A stretch of 64,000 nucleotides of DNA, taken from contig CP051141.1 of assembly GCA_001592805.2 (NCBI GenBank), positions 3,100,001 to 3,164,000 of the forward strand. Direction: 5' to 3'. The stretch comes from Peltaster fructicola (Eukaryota > Ascomycota > Dothideomycetes). The translations under genes and the position numbers were made by a program. The notes beneath the pieces are model-generated. The model worked only from the letters and a program-made list of their open reading frames with translations. It did no database searches and was not told the DNA's origin. Shown here in pieces: positions 34,689-44,226 of this stretch; the first letter of the stretch is position 1; every line of letters starts with the position of its first letter.

Positions 34689-35056
34689 ATGTCTAGCGTT
34701 CTGGGAGGAGTATACAAGTGAGCTATTCAGCCGCGGCCGCGCATCAGGAGCACTTTACTGACAGCTTTGCAGCACCTTCATTCGCAGCAATGCAGTCTTC
34801 CTGACCACAATCTTCGCCGGCGCTTTCGCAACAGAACTGTGAGTGTAAGAGTTGCAGATGTGCAGAACAATGCTCATTCGGACAAGGGTTTTCGACACGG
34901 GTGCAAACAAGATCTGGGACTCGGTAAACAAGGGTGTACGTGGACGCGATCGATAGACTGCAATAAGATCACTAATTGGACAATCAGCGACAATGGAAGG
35001 ATATCAAGGCGAAGTACGTTACTTCGGGTGAGGACGACGATGGCGACGACGAATGA
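34689..35056 (+). CDS. QCR9: ubiquinol-cytochrome c reductase subunit 9
   Basis: Four exons (34689-34717, 34773-34838, 34887-34935, 34988-35056) give 70 residues, starting MSSVLGGVYNTFIRSNAVFL. One membrane span (NAVFLTTIFAGAFATEL) is followed by VFDTGANKIWDSVNKG and RQWKDIKAKYV, the Qcr9 signature, and a short acidic tail (SGEDDDGDDE). It is the small single-pass subunit of the cytochrome bc1 complex that contacts the Rieske protein. Introns are 48-55 nt and phases agree. Too small to be seen as a single ORF. The intron 2 acceptor is AAG rather than CAG. Confidence 0.9.
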
Positions 35057-35773
35057 GCTTTGTAGGGATGGGACAACCTCCTCATAGGGATATTTGAGCA
35101 TGGAACGGCGACGTTTTAAGAGGTCAACAAGATGCATTGAGAGTCTGAGGAGGCGTGAAAGAAGGAGAGGCATTGTACCATCAAGAGTTCTCTTGTACAT
35201 ATATGCTCGAGGTCATATCGAGGCTCGTACGAATCTATCCTGCACTTGAGAGTTGCGTCCGCCAAGTCTGAGACCGTCACCTATTGCTATGTACGCAGCT
35301 GTCAGAACTCTGACACGGCTCACACGACCGTCTTCTGTAAGACGCCTTGACCCGCAAGAGCTCGACGGTTGATGACATAGCGAGACGGACCTCCGCTGTT
35401 GTAACAACTGAATTATGGCGGGCACTTGCTTCACTACACGCCACTTATTGTTTACCTTACACATTCACAACGAATAACTTTCTTCACCACGGAAATTTGA
35501 GAGCGTTCTTGCAATTGCATCGTCGGCGCTCATCCTTTCTGGCTTCGTCAAAGCTGTCAAGTCGCGGCACGGCGTCTGTCACTCCAAGAAAGTGTAAGTC
35601 TAACTCGTGATATCGTGATTGTTGCCGGGCTGGCCACCCGGCAAGCAGCAGACAAACCTGTACCCCGATATCGTATCGCGACCAGCAGACAGACAGCATA
35701 ACGAGGCTGGCGAACGCAGACAGATGCAGCACCGACACAATCTGAACAGTTCTCTCTCGCACACCTCACCAAG
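35057..35773. other. intergenic, UBR1 promoter and leader
   Basis: About 720 bases between two plus-strand genes. No gene seen; the bases before the UBR1 start probably form its leader. Confidence 0.5.
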
Positions 35774-38700
35774 ATGACCGATCTCGCGGCGGTGCAGAAG
35801 CACCTGAATCGCGAACTGTACCTCTTCGCGGGAATGTACCACTATCGTTGGGATAAGCGCGCAGAGAGACATCTCTATGAAGTGCTGTTCAGATGCCTTG
35901 CGTTGAATCGTACGGATTATCTGTACCTCTTCTTCGGTGACAACTATCCCCACTATCCTGGACAATCATGGTCTCTTCGAGACGCGCAAGGTGCAAAAGA
36001 CGGAGCTGAGTATACAGAAGCAGCAAGAGGTACGACATGTGGACACATCTTTAAGCCAGGAGAAAGCACATATGCCTGCAAGACATGCGCAGTGGACGAT
36101 ACCTGCGTACTTTGCACTCGATGCTTCGAGAGCACCGATCACGAAGGCCATCAGGTGTATATCCAAGCCTCTCCTGGCAACAGTGGGTGCTGTGACTGTG
36201 GAGACAAAGAAGCATGGAAGACAGAACTCATCTGCTCTATACATTCGGACGTCCCAGGTCTTCACCAGACTGCTCATAAAGACAAAGGCAAAGTCGCGCA
36301 GGATGATAAGCAGACAACCACACTGCCAAAAGACCTTGTTGATGCTATGCGAATGACTATATCTCGCTGCATGGACTTTCTCTGCGATGTCTTCTCTTGT
36401 TCGCCAGAACAAATGCGCCTCGCCAAATCCGAACGTTCAGTCAAAGATGATGAGCGGCTCTCACAATTGTCAAACCACAACTACGATGTGACCGACGAAG
36501 AAGTCAGCCGTGGCAATAACATCGAAAAAGCTATGAACAAGGAAACCGAATATGCCTTGACTCTGTGGAACGATGAGAAACACTCTATCGACGACGTCAC
36601 AGAGCAGGTAGCTAAAGCTTGTAGAGTTCCTCGTTCCAAGGGCCTCAGGCATGCACAAGAGGTCAACGACGTAGGACGATCTGTTATCATGTACTCGACG
36701 GATGTGCCAACACTTCTGCGCATGGCTAAGGTCATCGAAGAGCTCAAGCTCACTGCCACCATCCGGAGCGCGCGAGACACCTTTCAAGAGCAAATGTGTG
36801 CTACAATCATCGGATGGATTGCAGACATCTCTCCATGCAGAGTCGGCCACGATACTTCCATACTACGCACAATTGTCTGCGAGGAACTGCTCAACCCATG
36901 GCGGATAGGTAGCCAGGCGGGAAATCGAACCATTGCACGACAAGGACTCGACGATCACCAGTGGGAAGACGCCGAGATTGAGAAAAGACAGAGTCGCCTG
37001 ATCTTCATGAATCTGCCTCAGAACTTCACGAGGGTAGAGCTCGAAGACGAGCTAGATCGTGATGCTGATGATCAAGATCCAGAAGATGATGAGTACGAGG
37101 ATACCGATGCTAACGAAGACGAGACCATGGAGCTGGAGGTTGTCCCGACGTCACGAGACGATGAGGATAACATGGATGTTGATGCACACTTGGACGAGGA
37201 GAACGATGTGCTTGAAGCCATGGAAGCCAGCTTGGCTGGATACCCTGCGCCTCCTCTTCCTCCGCCTCCACGGTCTCCAACACCTCCAACAATGCAGGCA
37301 GGTCCGCAACCACCACGCCGTGTATTGACGCTCACAGATAGTGACGATGGGGAGGAGCATTCCCGATCTGTGCAGTCGGACGATCTGCTCGGGGCAGTGC
37401 CCAAGACTCCGTTTGTTAAAACAATCCGGAACCAACCTATGCGAAAACCTAGTCGCCATTGGCTTGAGACACCGGACGCTTACAAAGGCCGTCGTCCTTG
37501 CAGACCCGCCGAAGATTTGTGGCAGCGTGTGCGGCTCGATTGGCTGATAATGTACGACTTGAGGTTGTGGAAGACATTGAGAATCAGCCTCCGACATCTT
37601 TATATCTCCACTGTGGTAGTGATACCACAATTCAGACGCATACTTGGACTTCGCTTTGCGACGCTCCACACTCTGTTATCGGAGCTGTACTTGATAGCGG
37701 ACAGGGAGCCTGACCACAGTATCATCAATCTAAGCGTCCAGATGCTGACCACCCCATCTGTCACGGAAGAAGTCGTCGAGCGATGTAACTTTCTGACTAA
37801 TCTCATGGCAACCCTCTACACATTCCTCACAACTAGGCAGGTCGGATATCCTGAGGAGGTCAATCCAAGAGCTGCTCTGGCTCTTGATTCTGGTACCGTC
37901 ACAAATCGACGCATCTTCCACTTCTTCATGGATCTGCGCTGGCTTTTCCAATCAGAGTACATTCGATGGCGAATCCGCACAGAGCCGCGCTATCTACTGC
38001 AGTTTCTCGACCTTGCAAAGTTGCATCAAGGCATCTGTCCAAATGTACGTGCAACAGGCGAGCATGTTGAGTATGAGTCGGATGCTTGGATCAGCGCAAG
38101 TCTCATCATCAAGGAGGTCAATAAGCTCTGTCGGCACATTTCACTTTCCTTCAAGCGCACAGGCAAGCCTGAAGACGATCAACATCTCCTTCGCGCAGTG
38201 CGCAACGCTGCCCAGGTTGCTATGATCAACTCCTTTGGCTACGAGCGTAAGCGATTCCACCAAGCCGAGCTGAAGTCAGACTTGAACTTTCATACCGTCG
38301 GCCCATTCATGGAGTCGGCAAAACTCTACAAAGTGCCGAGATATGTGGTCCAGTCGGAGTCTATGAGCTTCCACCACCCTCTGCATTACTTGTTGTCTTG
38401 GCTCATCGAGAGTGCCAATGCCCTCGACCGAACCACAGCACGCAAATTGCTCACCTTCACGGCTGCAGATCTCAAGGATCCATTCAACAATGTCCGAAAT
38501 GCGCCAGCTGCACCGAGCGGCTTGTTGCAAGACCATTTCCTTGCCGGGTTACTGGATCCTCCACTGCGTGTATGTGCGTGGCTCGCTCAGACCAAAGCAG
38601 GCATGTGGGTGCGCAACGGCATAACACTACGCCATCAAGCCAACTCATACCGAAGTGTGGTGAATCGCGATACAGGATACCAGCGAGATATCCTTCTCGT

Positions 38701-41700
38701 GCAGACTGGCTTGACGTTGATTGGAGAAGCAGGAGTAGATCAAGGCGAGATTTACCTTGCACAGATGATCGACCGCTTTCAAATGACAACGTGGATGACG
38801 GGCGACTACTCCGTCGTTCAGGGTTTCGAGGAGTCGCAGCAGCTGGACGTGCTTGAAGACCTCTATCATCTACTGGTCATCGCACTCAGCGAACGAGGTC
38901 ACCTTACTCCGCAGACACCCGAGAACATTGCGCAAGAACAACACCAGCCGAACAGCCTCAGCGACCGTATCTTGCAGCATGATATTGCACATGCTCTCTG
39001 CTTCAGACCACTTCCATACTCGGATCTCACTGGCCGTGTAACTGAGAAGGTCTGCGACTCAGAAAGGTTCAGCAATGTACTAAGCAACATGACGACCTAC
39101 AAAGCGCCAGAAGGTCTCTCTGACACAGGTACCTTTGAGCTCAGGCCAGAGTACATTGAGCTCGTCGATCCATACTACGCCCATTACAGCCGCAACCTTC
39201 GAGAAGAGGCAGAGAATGTGTATCGAAAGCATATGTCACGGAAGACTGGCAAGCGTCCCGAAGATGTGGTATATGAGCCTCACCTCGAGCGTATCGAATC
39301 TGGCATCTTCCAGGACTTGGCTGGCTTCACTCGATCTGAGCTGTTCGCCCAAGTGCTCTTCGCAGCTCTTGACTTCGCTCAAACTGCTCATTCGGTGTCG
39401 GTGCTGCCAGTGACCAGGATCGAGACTTTCCTGCACATGGTGCTACATCTCACGCAGATTGCGCTGCTAGAGGAGATCAACAGCGACACTACAGCTTTCA
39501 CGACAAATGCCGCGACAGACATACACAAAACACAAGGTCAGAAGACCAGTATTGTCAAAGCGTTGATGAGTCTTGCTGATATGCCTGTGTATGCAACTTG
39601 TCGACCCACTATCAACCACATTCTTCACAAGATACTGCAACGACAGCCACAGCGATTGTCTGGGTTCACTGAACTCGCTCAGAACCTCGATCGTTCCGCG
39701 GCAGGCTCTCCAGCATCCTTATCAGTAGACGGCCGAGAGAAGAAGAAGCAGGAAGCTCTGGCTCGCCAAGCCCGAGTTATGGCAAGGTTTCAGCAGCAGC
39801 AAGAAAGCTTCCTTCGCAACCAAAAGTTGGAAGGTCTCGAAATCGAGGATGACTTCGAGGATGTCGATGATGCCATGTCAATCACACAGGATGATGCGAC
39901 TTCAGCACAAGAGGTGTGGCAATTCCCAGGTGGCACATGCATACTCTGCCAAGAAGAGACGAACGACCAAAGGTTGTATGGCACATTTGCATACCTAGCC
40001 GAAAGCAATATCCTGCGCACCACCCCAATCAACGACGAAGACTATATCAACGAGGTGCGCGAGATGCCCGAGAACTTCGACCGGCCATATCATGGACGCC
40101 CATATGGTGTCGCTGGCAAGAACAAGAGCACTGTTACGAGGACAAACGCTTCTGGCGAAGTTACGCAATCGACACGATACAGTCTGTCCAGGGGCTTTCC
40201 ACAGGCCGAGAACAGTTTCAAAGGCCCGGTGTCGACCAGTTGCGGCCATATCATGCACTTCAGTTGCTTCGAATTGTACTTCACAGCCACCATCCGCCGA
40301 CATCAACAGCAGATCGCACGCAACCACCCAGAGACTGCAACGCTCATGGAATTTATCTGTCCGTTGTGCAAGGCCCTAGGCAACACCTTCCTGCCTATCA
40401 TCTGGAAATCCAAGGACTGTATTAGCAGCAACGTTCTGGCCGAGAACGAAAGTGTCGAATCGTGGATCACTCATCATCGTCAAGCGTTCGATGAACCAGA
40501 CCAGCGTATCTCGGATGCATCGAGGTTGGAATCAATGTCTGAACGTTGCAAGGCATATGTTGCGGGCATGTTCATGCCGTCTCTCGCCAATAGCATGAGC
40601 AATCTATCGGTCGCTGCTCCCGAGGAGCATCGAGAGTTTCGTCGAGAGTTCCGTGGCATAGCCGGTTCACGATTCTTTCGGGGTCATCCCTTCAGCAGTG
40701 TAGATCCACCAGCACAGCTCGGAAGACAAACGGCGCCGCTGTTGAGCCATACTGATATCAGCAAAGCATATCAGCGAGCTCGCGAAACCATTACTAGCAA
40801 CAAGCTGGACCACACTCCTACCTCAGAGCCCGCCACGATCGGCACTGCTCGAGTCCTAGTTCGTGCACTGGCTACGACGATCAGCGCAACAGAGATCGCA
40901 AGCCGTGGCATGGCATCTACCGAGACAGGCACAGTGCTGAGTGACATCTCTGAGCAAACTATCACACATCTGCGTATCCTCGCAGAAAGCTTCGAGTCAT
41001 ACCACGGAGTCGAGGTTCTCCGATCTGGCAACAGTAGCGATTCGACCAGGTACGAGCTGATGGTACAGCAAGACAAGATTCGTGCGTCGCTCTTCCCTGG
41101 TACAGGCTCCCTTATACAAGGAGTGTGCGTTGCCGGAGACATGTTCTTGTTCTTCAACGACTGGTTAGCTTTCTTCAAGCCTGATCGCAACGAAGCATCC
41201 GCAGTGATGCAGATCTGTCTATGGGCAGAGATCGTCAAGGTCATATTGGCCTACAAAAAATGGATCAGGTCAGCAGCACAAGATGCCGCGCCGGTCACGC
41301 CTCAATTTGAGAGGACAGTGTTCGACATCTACAGGGCGTTCCTTCAGCACCCTATAGGTCAAATCGAAGCATTCGGTCCATTGAACCTGACACTGACTCG
41401 TGCACTTGGTCACCTGCGAGTTCTCATCGACAGATACGCTCTCGCTTACTTGCGCAAGTGTCTCATACTTATGCACATCCGCTATGGTTTCACATTCAGC
41501 GACAAGCAGTCCTCAGGCTCTGAACTCGACCGGATCACCCAATTACTACACATCTCTCCAGTCTCTCACTGGTTCGATTTGTTCACGAGTCACAGCATTG
41601 CTGGAGAACGAGTGCGCAACATGGCAGAGTACTGGACCATGGCGGCCTGTGACCTTCAAGTAGCAGGCGAGCCTCTTGTGAAAGTGGGACATCCAGCCAT

Positions 41701-42160
41701 CTTTGAGCTGGTCGGTCTACCAAAGAACTTTGACATCCTCACAGAAGCAGCAATCAAGCGACGATGTCCTACCACACACAAAGAGCTCACCGATCCAGCA
41801 TGCTGTCTCTTCTGTGGTCAAATCTTCTGCGCACAGGCTGTGTGCTGCATGAAGAACAATCGCGGAGGCTGTATACAGCACATGAAGACGTGTGCCAGCG
41901 GCAAGATAGGCATTTTCATCAACATCCGCAAGTGCATGATGTTGTTCATGAATGGCGAGAACGGATCATGGGTCAATGCGCCGTACCTTGATGTCCATGG
42001 CGAGGCTGACCCAACACTGCGTCGACACCATCAGTTGTTCCTCAATCAAAGACGTTACGATAAGCTGATGCGCGAGGTTTGGCTACAGCACGGAGTTCAA
42101 AATGTGATCAGCAGAAAACTTGAAGGAGATAACAACCCTGGTGGATGGGAGACCTTGTAA
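35774..42160 (+). CDS. UBR1: N-recognin E3 ubiquitin ligase UBR1
   Basis: A single-exon protein of 2128 residues. UBR1 recognises destabilising N-terminal residues and ubiquitinates the protein with Ubc2/Rad6. The UBR box is near residues 84-160 (RGTTCGHIFKPGESTYACKTC, then CVLCTRCFESTDHEGH and SGCCDCGDKEAWK). A ClpS-like domain follows, then an acidic insert near 420-480. The RING-H2 is at about 1391-1530 (CILCQEETNDQ, then STSCGHIMHFSCFELYF, then FICPLCKALGN), with a large helical region after it, and the autoinhibitory UBLC cysteine-rich end near 2009-2045 (CCLFCGQIFC, then CIQHMKTCASG). All known family parts are present and in order. Confidence 0.96.
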   Translation: MTDLAAVQKHLNRELYLFAGMYHYRWDKRAERHLYEVLFRCLALNRTDYLYLFFGDNYPHYPGQSWSLRDAQGAKDGAEYTEAARGTTCGHIFKPGESTYACKTCAVDDTCVLCTRCFESTDHEGHQVYIQASPGNSGCCDCGDKEAWKTELICSIHSDVPGLHQTAHKDKGKVAQDDKQTTTLPKDLVDAMRMTISRCMDFLCDVFSCSPEQMRLAKSERSVKDDERLSQLSNHNYDVTDEEVSRGNNIEKAMNKETEYALTLWNDEKHSIDDVTEQVAKACRVPRSKGLRHAQEVNDVGRSVIMYSTDVPTLLRMAKVIEELKLTATIRSARDTFQEQMCATIIGWIADISPCRVGHDTSILRTIVCEELLNPWRIGSQAGNRTIARQGLDDHQWEDAEIEKRQSRLIFMNLPQNFTRVELEDELDRDADDQDPEDDEYEDTDANEDETMELEVVPTSRDDEDNMDVDAHLDEENDVLEAMEASLAGYPAPPLPPPPRSPTPPTMQAGPQPPRRVLTLTDSDDGEEHSRSVQSDDLLGAVPKTPFVKTIRNQPMRKPSRHWLETPDAYKGRRPCRPAEDLWQRVRLDWLIMYDLRLWKTLRISLRHLYISTVVVIPQFRRILGLRFATLHTLLSELYLIADREPDHSIINLSVQMLTTPSVTEEVVERCNFLTNLMATLYTFLTTRQVGYPEEVNPRAALALDSGTVTNRRIFHFFMDLRWLFQSEYIRWRIRTEPRYLLQFLDLAKLHQGICPNVRATGEHVEYESDAWISASLIIKEVNKLCRHISLSFKRTGKPEDDQHLLRAVRNAAQVAMINSFGYERKRFHQAELKSDLNFHTVGPFMESAKLYKVPRYVVQSESMSFHHPLHYLLSWLIESANALDRTTARKLLTFTAADLKDPFNNVRNAPAAPSGLLQDHFLAGLLDPPLRVCAWLAQTKAGMWVRNGITLRHQANSYRSVVNRDTGYQRDILLVQTGLTLIGEAGVDQGEIYLAQMIDRFQMTTWMTGDYSVVQGFEESQQLDVLEDLYHLLVIALSERGHLTPQTPENIAQEQHQPNSLSDRILQHDIAHALCFRPLPYSDLTGRVTEKVCDSERFSNVLSNMTTYKAPEGLSDTGTFELRPEYIELVDPYYAHYSRNLREEAENVYRKHMSRKTGKRPEDVVYEPHLERIESGIFQDLAGFTRSELFAQVLFAALDFAQTAHSVSVLPVTRIETFLHMVLHLTQIALLEEINSDTTAFTTNAATDIHKTQGQKTSIVKALMSLADMPVYATCRPTINHILHKILQRQPQRLSGFTELAQNLDRSAAGSPASLSVDGREKKKQEALARQARVMARFQQQQESFLRNQKLEGLEIEDDFEDVDDAMSITQDDATSAQEVWQFPGGTCILCQEETNDQRLYGTFAYLAESNILRTTPINDEDYINEVREMPENFDRPYHGRPYGVAGKNKSTVTRTNASGEVTQSTRYSLSRGFPQAENSFKGPVSTSCGHIMHFSCFELYFTATIRRHQQQIARNHPETATLMEFICPLCKALGNTFLPIIWKSKDCISSNVLAENESVESWITHHRQAFDEPDQRISDASRLESMSERCKAYVAGMFMPSLANSMSNLSVAAPEEHREFRREFRGIAGSRFFRGHPFSSVDPPAQLGRQTAPLLSHTDISKAYQRARETITSNKLDHTPTSEPATIGTARVLVRALATTISATEIASRGMASTETGTVLSDISEQTITHLRILAESFESYHGVEVLRSGNSSDSTRYELMVQQDKIRASLFPGTGSLIQGVCVAGDMFLFFNDWLAFFKPDRNEASAVMQICLWAEIVKVILAYKKWIRSAAQDAAPVTPQFERTVFDIYRAFLQHPIGQIEAFGPLNLTLTRALGHLRVLIDRYALAYLRKCLILMHIRYGFTFSDKQSSGSELDRITQLLHISPVSHWFDLFTSHSIAGERVRNMAEYWTMAACDLQVAGEPLVKVGHPAIFELVGLPKNFDILTEAAIKRRCPTTHKELTDPACCLFCGQIFCAQAVCCMKNNRGGCIQHMKTCASGKIGIFINIRKCMMLFMNGENGSWVNAPYLDVHGEADPTLRRHHQLFLNQRRYDKLMREVWLQHGVQNVISRKLEGDNNPGGWETL

Positions 42161-44226
42161 TGCACAGATCATGGGTTCATGGAGCTCAAGGCGGCTGTTG
42201 CAATGGTCTTTCGATCATTACGAAGTGATGATCAATGTGTATAATGCTGTACTGTATGTTAACGATCTAATCGCGTGTATGCTGATGCTCGATTCAACGG
42301 CGATGGCAAAGACTGGGACCCTTATGTCGGCAAATATGTTGGAAAGGTGTCCATCTATTTGGGACCTTATGTCGGTTCTCAGCCGGTTGATATACGCACT
42401 ACTGTGACCAGTGAGCCCCTGTCTCAGCTCCGACACCGTGTCAACGAGCAATACAATATCACACTGCCGTGCGTAAGACTGCTGATCGTTCGTTGCCAGG
42501 ATTTCGTGATCTGCCCTGCACATCGTGACTTCATGCTGATCTGGAGTACCTTTTTTTTCTTCTTTGGTGGCTCTCTCCACGTTCCAGACAAAGCCTAGTG
42601 GCGTAGAGGCTTGAAGTCTATTGAACACTCCGTGGTGTCGTTCAGCTCGCTAAGGAGTCAGAGCTCAGGAACCGATGAGCTGGTCTATGGCGCGATGCTT
42701 GCTTGCCTGTAGTCCTCCAGGAGTGGTCTTGTTTCAGAACCGGCGGCTGTTGTTGACGTTCTTGCATGGAGGCTCATGAACCACGACAGAGATTGTCTCG
42801 ATCGTCCTGAAGTTAGGTCATGTGGTCGATCTGGCGAGACTTCTCGCTGACCCCAGATCGTGCGGAGAAAGCCTTCGTCATGGTGTGCGCGAAAGACGAC
42901 GGCGGCGACTGCGAGTCAGCGGAGTGCAGAGTTGCGAGAGCACTACGTGAGGTGTGCGTTGCGGGAAAAAAGAGGTCATGCAGATGGTCGCAATTGGAGG
43001 AGAGGACTGACGAGAACAAGAAAAAGATGATTGGCTGTATCGTAAGAGAGACGGGTCATGTTCCTTCGTGAAGTACTTCTGCACCATGTTGCATATCGTC
43101 ACTCTGCTGGCTGTAGGCAGTCGCATAATCACTGAGGCGGCCGTGTCCATTGATAACAGCACGCTGTCGCAAAGCGACGGATGCAGGAAGTGTTGAATCA
43201 GTTTGCTCATGTTGTTGTTAGACACAAGGCTGAAGCGTACCTTGCAGAGTACCTGTTGGTATCTTCTGACTGCCTGCTGGATGTGATGGATTCGACCAGG
43301 GAGAATTCGAGCGTATTGGACCACTAAAAGGTTGTGAAGTATGGATGGAGCTAGTCCTGAAAGTGGAAAGTACGCTTCTCTAGCAGTACCCTCACTGCAT
43401 TGGTACAGTGGATGGCGCTGGCCCCCTTGTCCTTGACTAGTCGTCGCTAGACAGAACAGAAATGTGAGTGTACAGCACTTGTCTGTCGTCTTCAACCATT
43501 TCTTCCTGCTCATTGAAGCCTCATGCACCTCGAGCTGGTGCAGTTGGTGTGTGTAGAAGGGAAATAACACCATCAGCGAAATCCTGCTGCCAAGCGCCAA
43601 TCACCTGTCAACATCCCGCAAGGCCTGAACGCCGACGACCTCTCTAGCAGCAACGCGCTCTGTGACGAGCAGTCAGCATTACCAACCCTTTACGACCGTC
43701 GAATCCGCCTTGCGAGTGCGCACCACGCAAGCCCGGACCTGCTTACACTTCCGACCCTGCACGACTCCAGCATAGTCCACCCTGGTCTGCTCGTGCATTG
43801 CATACACGTGCCGCAAATAGTATCGGCAGCTCCAAGGTCAGAGCAGCAGAGCGTGAATAGCACTACCGGACTTCTCTCTCCTGGCATATGCATCATGGAC
43901 GACCTGTAAAAGGCATAAGAGCTGGGTTATAAACATAACATATCAATAATTGCAGCAGGTCGTGCAAGGATAACCAGGCGGCTGCATACGCACAACCCGA
44001 TCGTAACACAACATCCTTTCCTCGAAAAGCTGCGGTCGGACCAGTGTCACTGCAGGCTCTGCATCTAAAGCAGCTTGACATCCAGCCAGATCTCGTCCTT
44101 TCTCGGCTGCATCCTTGTCAGCGACACGGCCCTCCTTGGCGCATGCTGCATGTGCGAGACTCAAGTCGGCAATTTTGTGGCGCGCACGTAGGCACTCCTC
44201 GCCATTCCCACGAGGGCCCCCGTTAG
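42161..44226. other. gene-poor stretch of 2.1 kb with two competing ORFs
   Basis: No family motif is recognised. A minus-strand ORF of 240 codons (42878-43600) and a plus-strand ORF of 83 codons (42820-43071) overlap in part; see findings. The remainder contains only short frames. No repeats or ends of a transposon were noticed. Confidence 0.4.
42878..43600 (-). CDS. unassigned ORF, possible gene
   Basis: I do not recognise this protein. The open frame is 240 codons, but the first codon is TTG; the first ATG is near 43573, so about 231 residues. Such length by chance in non-coding DNA of this composition is unlikely (rough estimate 0.06 expected per window). The sequence is rich in His, Ser, Gln and Cys and contains weak hydrophobic stretches (SLMVLFPFY; CCTLTFLFCLATTS). 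The last 30 codons overlap an opposite-strand ORF. There is no good domain, so it may be a lineage-specific gene or a chance frame. Confidence 0.25.
   Translation of the reverse strand: MALGSRISLMVLFPFYTHQLHQLEVHEASMSRKKWLKTTDKCCTLTFLFCLATTSQGQGGQRHPLYQCSEGTAREAYFPLSGLAPSILHNLLVVQYARILPGRIHHIQQAVRRYQQVLCKVRFSLVSNNNMSKLIQHFLHPSLCDSVLLSMDTAASVIMRLPTASRVTICNMVQKYFTKEHDPSLLRYSQSSFSCSRQSSPPIATICMTSFFPQRTPHVVLSQLCTPLTRSRRRRLSRTP

Noticed and set aside
42218-42628. 136-codon minus-strand frame at the UBR1 3' end
   Set aside because: Several frames of this length are expected by chance, and no domain is visible.
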